Origin: an uncultured Streptococcus sp.
GTDB taxonomy: Bacteria > Bacillota > Bacilli > Lactobacillales > Streptococcaceae
Direction of reading: 5' to 3'
DNA: 20,559 bases
Assembly (NCBI GenBank): GCA_934229725.1
Contig: CAKQDX010000026.1
Coordinates: forward strand, 1-20,559
This document shows positions 14,354 to 20,559 of this stretch, piece by piece (position 1 is the first letter of the stretch; the number at the start of each line of letters is the position of its first letter). The position numbers were made by a program, and so were the translations under genes. The notes under the pieces were generated by a model. That model was not told the DNA's origin, ran no database searches, and saw only the letters and a program-made list of their open reading frames with translations.

Positions 14354-14368
14354 TTGAAAGCGCTCAAG
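14354..14368 (+). promoter_or_regulatory. cre-like CcpA site in the gapA leader
   Basis: TTGAAAGCGCTCAAG matches the catabolite-responsive element WTGNAANCGNWNNCW at all but the last two positions and carries the typical GAAAGCGCT core. It lies about 15-30 bp downstream of the predicted start, within a larger imperfect palindrome (14344-14378). Confidence 0.5.
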
Positions 14369-14442
14369 TTAATCTTTTCACAATAGGGAGAGCTTGCTCT
14401 CAAAATTATATTTATTTGATTTTCATAAGGAGGAAATCACTA

Positions 14443-15456
14443 ATGGTAGTTAAAGTTGGTATTAACGGTTTCGGTCGTATTGGTCGTCTTGCTTTCCGTC
14501 GTATCCAAAACGTTGAAGGTGTTGAAGTTACTCGCATCAATGACCTTACAGATCCTACAATGCTTGCACATTTGTTGAAATATGACACAACTCAAGGTCG
14601 TTTCAACGGAACTGTTGAAGTAAAAGAAGGTGGATTTGAAGTTAACGGTAAATTCGTTAAGGTTTCTGCTGAACGTGATCCAGAACAAATTGACTGGGCT
14701 AGTGACGGTGTAGAAATCGTTCTTGAAGCAACTGGTTTCTTTGCAACTAAAGCAGCTGCTGAAAAACACTTGCACGCTAATGGTGGTGCTAAGAAAGTTG
14801 TTATCACTGCTCCTGGTGGAAGCGATGTTAAAACTATCGTATTCAACACTAACCACGATACACTTGATGGTACTGAAACAGTTATTTCAGGTGCTTCATG
14901 TACAACTAACTGTTTGGCACCAATGGCTAAAGCATTGCAAGATAACTTTGGTATTAAACAAGGTTTGATGACTACTATCCACGCTTACACTGGTGACCAA
15001 ATGATCCTTGATGGACCACACCGTAAAGGTGATTTGCGTCGTGCTCGTGCTGGTGCTGCAAACATTGTTCCTAACTCAACTGGTGCTGCCAAAGCTATCG
15101 GTTTGGTTATCCCTGAATTGAACGGTAAACTTGACGGTGCTGCTCAACGTGTTCCAGTTCCAACAGGTTCTGTAACTGAATTGGTTTCAGTCCTTAACAA
15201 AGAAGTAACTGTTGATGAAGTTAACGCAGCAATGAAAGCAGCTGCTAACGAATCTTACGGTTACACTGAAGATCCAATCGTATCTTCTGACGTTGTTGGT
15301 ATGTCATTTGGTTCATTGTTTGACGCAACTCAAACTAAAGTTCAAACTGTTGATGGACATCAATTGGTTAAAACTGTGTCATGGTACGACAATGAAATGT
15401 CATACACTTCACAACTTGTACGTACTCTTGAATACTTCGCAAAAATTGCTAAATAA
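14443..15456 (+). CDS. gapA: Glyceraldehyde-3-phosphate dehydrogenase
   Basis: A 337-residue NAD-dependent GAPDH (called plr in streptococci). The N-terminal Rossmann motif is GINGFGRIGRL, with NAD-specific D34 in RINDLTD. The catalytic cysteine is C153 in SGASCTTNC, and the general-base histidine is in MTTIHAYTGDQ. It makes 1,3-bisphosphoglycerate, the substrate of pgk downstream. Family members in streptococci are also found on the cell surface. I chose ATG 14443 because AAGGAGG (14427-14433) lies 9 bp upstream; an in-frame earlier start would overlap this site. It is a monocistronic unit with its own promoter and terminator. Confidence 0.99.
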   Translation: MVVKVGINGFGRIGRLAFRRIQNVEGVEVTRINDLTDPTMLAHLLKYDTTQGRFNGTVEVKEGGFEVNGKFVKVSAERDPEQIDWASDGVEIVLEATGFFATKAAAEKHLHANGGAKKVVITAPGGSDVKTIVFNTNHDTLDGTETVISGASCTTNCLAPMAKALQDNFGIKQGLMTTIHAYTGDQMILDGPHRKGDLRRARAGAANIVPNSTGAAKAIGLVIPELNGKLDGAAQRVPVPTGSVTELVSVLNKEVTVDEVNAAMKAAANESYGYTEDPIVSSDVVGMSFGSLFDATQTKVQTVDGHQLVKTVSWYDNEMSYTSQLVRTLEYFAKIAK

Positions 15457-15470
15457 TTCAATTGTATATT

Positions 15471-15498
15471 AAGGAGAGCTTAGGCTCTTCTTTTTTTG
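15471..15498 (+). terminator. Terminator after gapA
   Basis: A 9-bp stem with one wobble (15471-15479 with 15484-15492), a 4-nt loop and seven T. The stop codon of the minus-strand ORF 15480-15737 falls in its loop. Confidence 0.88.
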
Positions 15499-15737
15499 TA
15501 CAGAAAATAATGGCTCTTTTGAAGCAAGTTAAAGGGCGTTTCAAAAACTGCAATGGTAAATTGCAAACTGGCTAATGGAATCAAACGTGTCCATAGTGAG
15601 ACTGAGGTTTGGTTAATATAGGAAAAGAGTATTTGTTTAAGGGTAAGAAAGAAGAAAAGAAGAATAAGTGTAAGTATGAGGATTATATGTAAATCCTGAT
15701 CAGCTTTTTTCTGAATTTTATTTAGTTGTTTTTTCAT
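15480..15737 (-). CDS. Small hydrophobic membrane protein, unrecognised
   Basis: A possible 85-residue protein in the otherwise empty 423-bp gap between gapA and pgk. It has a charged, Lys/Gln-rich N-terminus (MKKQLNKIQKKADQD), a very hydrophobic segment at about 18-38, a second at about 47-66 and a basic tail (YKKRRA), so two membrane helices with both ends inside are likely. On the minus strand a GAAAGG ribosome-binding-like site lies 10 bp before the ATG and a perfect TATAAT (complement of 15761-15766) further upstream, with a poor -35. The rest of the gap holds the pgk promoter. I do not recognise the family. It could be a chance ORF in AT-rich DNA, but length, signals and topology argue for a real gene. 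Confidence 0.6.
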   Translation of the reverse strand: MKKQLNKIQKKADQDLHIILILTLILLFFFLTLKQILFSYINQTSVSLWTRLIPLASLQFTIAVFETPFNLLQKSHYFLYKKRRA

Positions 15738-15760
15738 TACTATTCTGCCTTTCTATTTTG

Positions 15761-15766
15761 ATTATA
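15761..15766 (-). promoter_or_regulatory. Putative -10 box of the small membrane ORF
   Basis: A perfect TATAAT on the minus strand, 23 bp upstream of the ATG at 15737. The -35 at 17-18 bp (TACTAG/TTACTA) is poor. Confidence 0.4.
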
Positions 15767-15836
15767 TGGTAGATGTACTTGTACTAGTAATAAGCTAGAA
15801 ATCCTTCTGATTTTGCTATCTCTTTTAGGTATTTTG

Positions 15837-15845
15837 TGATATAAT
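15837..15845 (+). promoter_or_regulatory. Extended -10 promoter of pgk
   Basis: TGATATAAT (hexamer 15840-15845) lies 34 bp before the pgk ATG. There is no good -35 at the usual distance. Confidence 0.78.
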
Positions 15846-15858
15846 GAAAACGTATTAA
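15844..15858 (+). promoter_or_regulatory. cre-like CcpA site at the pgk start of transcription
   Basis: ATGAAAACGTATTAA matches WTGNAANCGNWNNCW at 14 of 15 positions. It begins at the end of the -10 box and covers the predicted start near 15852, a position where CcpA would block initiation. Confidence 0.5.
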
Positions 15859-15879
15859 AAAATTAAGGAGTCTGATCAA

Positions 15880-17079
15880 ATGGCTAAATTGACTGTTAAA
15901 GATGTTGACTTGAAAGGGAAAAAAGTTCTCGTTCGTGTTGACTTCAACGTTCCTGTAAAAGACGGTGTGATCACTAATGATAACCGTATCACTGCTGCTC
16001 TTCCAACAATCAAGTATATCCTTGAACAAGGTGGACGTGCAATCCTCTTCTCTCACCTTGGACGTGTAAAAGAAGAAGCTGACAAAGAAGGTAAATCACT
16101 TGCTCCTGTAGCTGCTGACTTGGCTGCTAAATTGGGTCAAGACGTTAAATTTATCCCAGGTGTTACACGTGGTGCTGAATTGGAAGCAGCTGTTAACGCT
16201 CTTGAAGATGGACAAGTTCTCTTGGTTGAAAACACTCGTTTTGAAGATGTTGATGGCAAGAAAGAATCTAAAAACGATCCTGAACTTGGTAAATATTGGG
16301 CATCACTTGGAGATGGTATCTTCGTAAACGATGCATTTGGTACTGCTCACCGTGCTCACGCATCTAACGTTGGTATCTCAGCAAACGTTGATAAAGCTGT
16401 TGCTGGTTTCCTTCTTGAAAACGAAATTGCTTACATCAAAGAAGCAGTTGAAAATCCAGAACGTCCATTTGTAGCAATCCTCGGTGGTTCTAAAGTATCT
16501 GACAAGATTGGTGTTATCGAAAACCTTCTTGCTAAAGCTGATAAAGTCCTTATCGGTGGTGGTATGACTTACACATTCTACAAAGCACAAGGTATCGAAA
16601 TTGGTAACTCACTTGTAGAAGAAGACAAACTTGATGTTGCTAAAGCTCTTCTTGAAAAATCAAACGGTAAATTGATCTTGCCAGTTGACTCAAAAGAAGC
16701 TAATGCATTTGCTGACTACACTGAAGTGAAAGATACTGAAGGTGAAGCAGTAGATCCAGGATTCCTTGGTCTTGATATCGGTCCTAAATCAATTGCTGAA
16801 TTCGATAAAGCCTTGACTGGTGCGAAAACAGTTGTATGGAATGGTCCTATGGGTGTATTTGAAAACCCTGACTTCCAAGCTGGTACAATCGGTGTAATGG
16901 ACGCTATCGTGAAACAACCAGGCGTTAAATCAATCATCGGTGGTGGTGACTCAGCTGCCGCAGCAATCAACCTTGGACGTGCAGATAAATTCTCATGGAT
17001 CTCTACTGGTGGTGGTGCATCTATGGAACTCCTTGAAGGTAAAGAACTTCCAGGATTGGCTGCTCTTACTGATAAATAA
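15880..17079 (+). CDS. pgk: Phosphoglycerate kinase
   Basis: A 399-residue two-domain kinase that makes ATP and 3-phosphoglycerate from 1,3-bisphosphoglycerate. VLVRVDFNVP near residue 20 is the family signature, and HLGR and the basic residues of the N-domain bind the triose. The C-domain carries GGSKVSDKIGV, the WNGPMGVFE segment and GGGDSAAA for nucleotide. The length is typical. TAAGGAG lies 10 bp upstream of the ATG. It follows gapA in pathway and map order but has its own promoter and terminator. Codon usage is highly optimised. Confidence 0.99.
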   Translation: MAKLTVKDVDLKGKKVLVRVDFNVPVKDGVITNDNRITAALPTIKYILEQGGRAILFSHLGRVKEEADKEGKSLAPVAADLAAKLGQDVKFIPGVTRGAELEAAVNALEDGQVLLVENTRFEDVDGKKESKNDPELGKYWASLGDGIFVNDAFGTAHRAHASNVGISANVDKAVAGFLLENEIAYIKEAVENPERPFVAILGGSKVSDKIGVIENLLAKADKVLIGGGMTYTFYKAQGIEIGNSLVEEDKLDVAKALLEKSNGKLILPVDSKEANAFADYTEVKDTEGEAVDPGFLGLDIGPKSIAEFDKALTGAKTVVWNGPMGVFENPDFQAGTIGVMDAIVKQPGVKSIIGGGDSAAAAINLGRADKFSWISTGGGASMELLEGKELPGLAALTDK

Positions 17080-17090
17080 GCCATCTAATT

Positions 17091-17118
17091 AAAAGAGTTG
17101 GGGAACCAGCTCTTTTTA
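17091..17118 (+). terminator. Terminator after pgk
   Basis: An 11-bp stem with one wobble (17091-17101 with 17106-17116), a GGAA tetraloop and five T. Confidence 0.9.
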
Positions 17119-17193
17119 CGTTGTCATTTTAAAAATACTTAGTGAAGAATATGTAATCAAAATCATTTAGAATAGCCAAAAGTTTCATAATCA

Positions 17194-17202
17194 TGTTAAA
17201 AT
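17194..17202 (+). promoter_or_regulatory. Extended -10 of the exporter-like gene, leaderless geometry
   Basis: TGTTAAAAT (hexamer TAAAAT at 17197-17202) ends six bases before the ATG at 17209. No ribosome binding site lies between. This is the same spacing as at tatD. Confidence 0.6.
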
Positions 17203-17208
17203 AGTTGA

Positions 17209-17712
17209 ATGGGATTGAAATTTGAACCGAAAAAATTTAAATTTGGTATGCGTACACTGAAGACTGGGATAGCTGTTTTTCTTGTTTTAGGCTTGTTTTC
17301 TGCTTTAGGGTGGGAAGGACTTCAAATTGGTTGTTTAACTGCTGTCTTCAGCCTTCGTGAAAACTTTGATAGAAGTATTCAGTTTGGAAAGTCACGTATT
17401 TTTGCGAATACGGTTGGAGGACTTTTGTCGCTATTATTTTACTTTGTGAATATGTTGTTTGATCATTCGGTTTGGGTGACATTGATATTGGTTCCAATTT
17501 TAACCATGTTAACTATTGTGATTAATGTGTCTTTCAATAATTCCTCTGGTGTTATTGGAGGGGTAGCGGCACTATTAATTATTACCTTGTCTATCCCACC
17601 TAATGATACTTTTGTTTATGTTATTGCTCGGGTTTTTGAGACCTTTTGTGGTGTTTTCATTGCTATCCTCGTGAACTATGATTATAATTGGCTGACTAAA
17701 CACCTAAAATAA
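17209..17712 (+). CDS. Aromatic acid exporter (ArAE/FUSC-like) membrane protein
   Basis: A 167-residue membrane protein. A basic N-terminus (KFEPKKFKFGMRTLKTG) leads into about five to six hydrophobic helices (around 19-37, 66-87, 90-110, 118-133 and 138-157). GMRTLKTGIAVFL and the early SLRENFDRSIQFGKSRIFANTVGG stretch resemble the N-terminal membrane half of ArAE_1/FUSC proteins; the cytosolic C-terminal half of longer homologues is absent, as in many short streptococcal members. Substrate unknown. The ATG at 17209 has no ribosome binding site and sits six bases after an extended -10, so the mRNA may be leaderless; the alternative start at 17248 also lacks a site. It is a single-gene unit with a weak terminator after it. 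Confidence 0.8.
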   Translation: MGLKFEPKKFKFGMRTLKTGIAVFLVLGLFSALGWEGLQIGCLTAVFSLRENFDRSIQFGKSRIFANTVGGLLSLLFYFVNMLFDHSVWVTLILVPILTMLTIVINVSFNNSSGVIGGVAALLIITLSIPPNDTFVYVIARVFETFCGVFIAILVNYDYNWLTKHLK

Positions 17713-17717
17713 GAATA

Positions 17718-17745
17718 ATGGAGTTCTCAGGGGCTCTATTTTTCT
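17718..17745 (+). terminator. Weak terminator after the exporter-like gene
   Basis: An 8-bp stem with three wobbles (17718-17725 with 17732-17739), a 6-nt loop and a T run at 17739-17743. Confidence 0.65.
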
Positions 17746-17811
17746 GTTTTCAATGACAAAACACCTCAATTTAAGTAAATAAATGATGAAATGTTCGGAA
17801 ATTACTCATTA

Positions 17812-17828
17812 TGTTAGAAAAAGTAACA
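17812..17828 (+). promoter_or_regulatory. GlnR operator of the glnRA operon
   Basis: TGTTA-N7-TAACA is a perfect match to the GlnR/TnrA consensus TGTNAN7TNACA, and the palindrome extends by one base on each side. It ends 7 bp before the -35 box and is centred near -51, the usual place for GlnR autorepression of glnRA in Gram-positive bacteria. Confidence 0.93.
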
Positions 17829-17835
17829 TAAACAG

Positions 17836-17864
17836 TTGACATGTAGAAATATTCAGAATATAAT
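17836..17864 (+). promoter_or_regulatory. Promoter of glnR-glnA
   Basis: A full-consensus promoter: TTGACA (17836-17841), exactly 17 bp, TATAAT (17859-17864). Transcription should start near 17871, right at the ribosome binding site, so the leader is only about 15 nt. Confidence 0.93.
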
Positions 17865-17885
17865 TGTTAGGAAAGGAGGAAAATC

Positions 17886-18260
17886 ATGGCAAGAGAAAAA
17901 GAACTGAGACGTTCCTTGGCTGTTTTTCCGATTGGAACAGTTATGAAGTTGACAGATTTAACTGCTCGTCAAATTCGTTACTATGAAGATCAAGGGTTGA
18001 TTCAACCTGAACGTACAGCAGGAAATCGTCGTATGTACTCACTGAATGATATGGACCGTTTGTTGGAAATCAAAGATTTTTTAGATGATGGTTATAATAT
18101 TGCAGCGATTAAACGTGAATACGAAGAACGTGAAGTTCGTGCACAACAAAAACAAGTGACCTTAACGGATGCAGATGTTCGACGTATTTTGCATGATGAA
18201 CTCCTCCAGCAAGGCCGTTTTACGACCCCGTCACAACAATTTGGTAACTTGCGTATCTAA
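17886..18260 (+). CDS. glnR: Nitrogen-responsive repressor GlnR
   Basis: A 124-residue MerR-family regulator. The winged helix-turn-helix spans about 15-75 (FPIGTVMKLTDLTARQIRYYEDQGLI), with the second wing GNRRMYSLNDMDRL. The C-terminal tail ending QQGRFTTPSQQFGNLRI is the short region that, in GlnR, inhibits dimerisation until feedback-inhibited glutamine synthetase binds. It represses glnRA and other nitrogen genes when glutamine is plentiful. A strong AAAGGAGG site precedes the ATG. It is the first gene of glnRA, 50 bp before glnA, behind a perfect GlnR box. Confidence 0.98.
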   Translation: MAREKELRRSLAVFPIGTVMKLTDLTARQIRYYEDQGLIQPERTAGNRRMYSLNDMDRLLEIKDFLDDGYNIAAIKREYEEREVRAQQKQVTLTDADVRRILHDELLQQGRFTTPSQQFGNLRI

Positions 18261-18310
18261 TTACGCCTTGAACTTTTATTTTTTGGTTTTTTATAAAGGA
18301 GACCCCTATT

Positions 18311-19654
18311 ATGGCAATCACAGCAGCTGATATTCGTCGCGAAGTCAAAGAAAAGAATGTTACTTTCTTGCGTTTAATGTTCTCTGATATCCTTGGAGTT
18401 ATGAAGAATGTTGAAATTCCTGCGACAGATGAACAGTTGGATAAGGTACTTTCAAATAAAGCAATGTTTGATGGTTCATCAATTGAGGGATTCGTTCGTA
18501 TCAATGAATCTGATATGTATCTTTACCCAGATCTTGATACTTGGACAGTATTCCCTTGGGGCGATGAAAATGGTGCAGTAGCAGGTCTTATTTGTGATAT
18601 TTATACTTCTGCAGGAGAACCATTTGCAGGTGATCCACGTGGTAACTTGAAAAAGGCATTGCGTCATATGGAAGAAGTGGGTTACAAATCATTTAACCTT
18701 GGACCAGAACCAGAATTCTTCCTTTTCAAATTGGATGAACTAGGCAATCCTACACTTGAAGTAAACGATAAAGGTGGTTATTTCGACCTTGCTCCAACTG
18801 ACCTTGCAGATAATACACGCCGTGAAATTGTTAACGTTTTGACAGAAATGGGCTTTGAAGTTGAAGCTTCTCACCATGAAGTAGCAGTTGGTCAACATGA
18901 AATTGATTTCAAATATGCTGATGTTTTGAAAGCATGTGATAATATTCAAATGTTTAAGCTAGTTGTTAAGACAATTGCTCGTAAACATGGTCTCTATGCT
19001 ACATTTATGGCGAAACCTAAATACGGTATTGCTGGTAGTGGTATGCACTGTAACATGTCTCTCTTCACTGATGAAGGAAATGCTTTCTTTGATCCAGAAG
19101 ATCCACGTGGTATGCAATTATCTCAAGATGCCTATTACTTCCTTGGTGGATTGATGAAACACGCCTATAACTATACTGCCATTATTAATCCAACAGTTAA
19201 CTCTTATAAACGTTTGGTTCCAGGCTACGAAGCTCCTGTATATATTGCATGGGCAGGTAGCAACCGTTCACCATTGATCCGCGTTCCTGCTTCTCGTGGT
19301 ATGGGTACACGTTTGGAATTGCGTTCAGTAGACCCAATGGCAAACCCATACTTAGCACTTGCTGTTCTTTTGGAAGCAGGTCTTGATGGTATTATTAACA
19401 AGATTGAAGCACCAGAGCCAGTTGAAACAAACATTTATTCAATGTCTCCTGAAGAACGTAAAGAAGCTGGTATCATTGATTTGCCATCAACACTTCGTAA
19501 TGCTCTTAAAGCCTTGGAAACTGACGAAGTTGTTCGTAAAGCTTTGGGTAATCATATCTTTACAAACTTCCTTGATGCGAAACGCATGGAATGGGCAAGC
19601 TATGCAACCTTCGTTTCACAATGGGAAATTGATAATTATTTGGATATTTACTAA
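18311..19654 (+). CDS. glnA: Glutamine synthetase type I
   Basis: A 447-residue GSI-alpha enzyme, the short form of Gram-positives without the adenylylation loop and its tyrosine. It makes glutamine from glutamate, ammonia and ATP as a dodecamer. Motifs are FDGSSIEGF, NLGPEPEFFLF (metal-binding glutamate), GSGMHCNMSLF and NRSPLIRVPASRG (ATP and glutamate binding). It is controlled by feedback inhibition, and its inhibited form activates GlnR as co-repressor. AAGGAG lies 9 bp upstream of the ATG. It is second in the glnRA operon and ends at a strong terminator. Confidence 0.98.
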   Translation: MAITAADIRREVKEKNVTFLRLMFSDILGVMKNVEIPATDEQLDKVLSNKAMFDGSSIEGFVRINESDMYLYPDLDTWTVFPWGDENGAVAGLICDIYTSAGEPFAGDPRGNLKKALRHMEEVGYKSFNLGPEPEFFLFKLDELGNPTLEVNDKGGYFDLAPTDLADNTRREIVNVLTEMGFEVEASHHEVAVGQHEIDFKYADVLKACDNIQMFKLVVKTIARKHGLYATFMAKPKYGIAGSGMHCNMSLFTDEGNAFFDPEDPRGMQLSQDAYYFLGGLMKHAYNYTAIINPTVNSYKRLVPGYEAPVYIAWAGSNRSPLIRVPASRGMGTRLELRSVDPMANPYLALAVLLEAGLDGIINKIEAPEPVETNIYSMSPEERKEAGIIDLPSTLRNALKALETDEVVRKALGNHIFTNFLDAKRMEWASYATFVSQWEIDNYLDIY

Positions 19655-19667
19655 TAATATTTCTTTG

Positions 19668-19692
19668 AAAACCAGGTTTTCCTGGTTTTTTT
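19668..19692 (+). terminator. Terminator of glnRA
   Basis: A perfect 9-bp stem AAAACCAGG/CCTGGTTTT (19668-19676 with 19681-19689), a TTTT loop and seven T overlapping the stem end. Confidence 0.92.
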
Positions 19693-19830
19693 GATTAATT
19701 AAGTTCTTGGACAAATTACGTACTTTTAACAGACTTGTTTATTTTTGTTATATTTCTTTACTCTTCCTTAATCGCATTAAAATATGAGAGTGTTAAACTT
19801 ATTCCATATTAATCTTATTCAGGGGGAATT

Positions 19831-20466
19831 ATGAAAACTACAAAAAAAGCTGCTTTGGCAGCAGCTTCAAGTGCATTATTGCTAGGTCTTACAGTCGCAC
19901 AAACAGCCAAGGCTGATGCTTATACGATTCAAAATGGAGATTCCTTCTTTGGAATTGCTAGTCAGTATGGGGTAGATCCTTATCAATTAGCAGCTGAGAA
20001 TGGTATGACTATCTGGTCAACTATTGTTCCTGGTGAAACTTTGGACGTTTCTGGGGCAGGTGCTACTGTAGCAGATACAGAAACGGCTGAAACTTCTTCA
20101 GAGGTTACAGCTAGTGACTCAGACGCTACATGGAATCGTTATCCAGTTGGTCAATGTACATGGGGTGTTAAAGAAGTTGCTCCATGGGCAAGTAACTGGT
20201 GGGGTAATGGTGGTGATTGGGCAGGAAGCGCTGCTAGCCAAGGTTATGCTGTAGGTTCGACACCTGCCGCTGGGTCAATTGTATGTTGGACTGATGGTGG
20301 CTATGGACACGTTGGATATGTCACACAAGTCGCTCAAGATGGACAAATTCAAATCTTGGAATCTAACTATAACAATCAGCAACACATCGATAATTATCGT
20401 GGTTGGTTTGACCCACAAAATTCAACAACACCAGGTTCAGTATCTTACATTTATCCAGGTGCATAA
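19831..20466 (+). CDS. Secreted LysM-CHAP cell-wall hydrolase
   Basis: A 211-residue exported protein. A signal peptide (about 1-30, MKTTKKAALAAASSALLLGL) ends at a likely AKADA cleavage site before Tyr31. A LysM domain (about 31-74, YTIQNGDSFFGIASQYG) binds peptidoglycan. A Thr/Glu/Ser-rich linker (about 78-99) follows, and then a CHAP domain (about 100-211). The catalytic cysteine is C109 in VGQCTWG and the histidine H160 in YGHVGYV; E177 or N179 in ILESNYN completes the site. The likely role is amidase or endopeptidase cleavage of peptidoglycan, in cell separation or wall turnover. AGGGGG lies just upstream of the ATG. It is a single gene without a terminator of its own before the insertion-sequence end at about 20483. 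Confidence 0.93.
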   Translation: MKTTKKAALAAASSALLLGLTVAQTAKADAYTIQNGDSFFGIASQYGVDPYQLAAENGMTIWSTIVPGETLDVSGAGATVADTETAETSSEVTASDSDATWNRYPVGQCTWGVKEVAPWASNWWGNGGDWAGSAASQGYAVGSTPAAGSIVCWTDGGYGHVGYVTQVAQDGQIQILESNYNNQQHIDNYRGWFDPQNSTTPGSVSYIYPGA

Positions 20467-20482
20467 GAAGAAGCGCTCATTG

Positions 20483-20559
20483 TGTACTGACCCCAAAAAG
20501 TTAGACATTTAATTTATTCAAAGGATTTAGTTCTGTATTGCACAGGACTGAGTCCTTTT
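20483..20559. mobile_element. End of an IS3-type insertion sequence (truncated by the window)
   Basis: From 20483 the sequence begins TGTACTGACCCCAAAAAGTT, which I recognise as the terminal inverted repeat of streptococcal IS3-family (IS150-like group) elements; such elements begin with TG. A hairpin of the kind found just inside IS ends follows at 20520-20558. No transposase reading frame fits in the remaining bases, so orientation and completeness cannot be judged. The outer boundary could be 20481 or 20483. Confidence 0.65.
20520..20559 (+). terminator. Hairpin inside the IS end
   Basis: A 17-bp stem with three wobbles and no mismatch (20520-20536 with 20542-20558) encloses a 5-nt loop. 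The 3' arm ends in TTTT at the window edge. It could end transcription entering the element from the LysM-CHAP gene. Confidence 0.6.

Noticed and set aside
14440..14856. Long minus-strand ORF inside gapA, and similar ones inside fusA, rsmA and glnA.
   Set aside because: These are frames opposite highly codon-biased genes that happen to lack stops; they have no start signals and no recognisable domains.
19736..19751. TGTTTA-N4-TGTTAT upstream of the LysM-CHAP gene, resembling a WalR/VicR box.
   Set aside because: The consensus is TGTWAH-N5-TGTWAH. The spacing here is one base short and the first half-site is imperfect. In T-rich DNA this is weak evidence, although WalR control of CHAP wall hydrolases would make sense.
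1..20559. CRISPR array, toxin-antitoxin pair, prophage or defence island.
   Set aside because: No spaced direct repeats, integrase, phage genes or defence domains were seen. The genes are nearly all conserved housekeeping functions.

Overview
The window is about 20.6 kb of low-GC Firmicute core chromosome. It is most likely Streptococcus, and the salivarius/thermophilus group is my best guess. The reasons are the AT-rich composition, the gene orders tatD-rnmV-rsmA, rsgA-rpe-thiN-rmuC-yhaM-purR, rpsL-rpsG-fusA and glnR-glnA, a perfect GlnR operator, many TGn-TATAAT promoters, and a secreted LysM-CHAP protein. The species assignment is inferred from recall of family sequences, not from a search.

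Layout. 1-1043: the 3' end of a tRNA-Asn gene with its terminator, then a thioredoxin-fold protein and a hotdog thioesterase, which converge on a minus-strand zinc-macrodomain hydrolase (1037-1819). 2015-2824: trxA and a small CoA-binding protein, each with its own signals. 2877-5222: tatD, rnmV and rsmA (DNase or quality control, 5S rRNA maturation, 16S rRNA dimethylation). 5273-5355: a lone minus-strand tRNA-Leu(CAG). 5492-9863: a tightly packed operon rsgA-rpe-thiN-rmuC-yhaM with overlaps or gaps of only a few bases, followed by purR. 10999-14254: the str cluster (S12, S7, EF-G), with a structured leader and a long structured rpsG-fusA spacer. 14443-17079: the glycolytic genes gapA and pgk as separate units, each with a CcpA-type cre-like site near its transcription start, and a small minus-strand membrane ORF between them. 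17209-17712: an aromatic-acid-exporter-like membrane protein. 17886-19654: glnR-glnA behind a textbook GlnR box. 19831-20466: a secreted LysM-CHAP cell-wall hydrolase. 20483-20559: the end of an IS3-type insertion sequence, cut by the window edge.

How the genes work together. Most are housekeeping genes for translation (ribosomal proteins, EF-G, RsgA, RsmA, RNase M5, tRNAs), central carbon metabolism (GapA, Pgk, Rpe) and nitrogen and purine control (GlnR/GlnA, PurR). The rpsL, rpsG, fusA, gapA and pgk genes show the uniform codon choice of very highly expressed genes.

I found no clear novel multi-gene system. The most interesting signals are regulatory. Two genes (tatD and the exporter-like gene) have an extended -10 placed so that transcription should start at the A of their ATG, so they may be leaderless. 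Convergent terminators near 933-1043 are crossed over. A terminator arm upstream of purR doubles as a PurBox-like site over the -35 region. The rpsL leader and the rpsG-fusA spacer carry unexplained RNA structure. A zinc-dependent macrodomain stands without its usual sirtuin partners.
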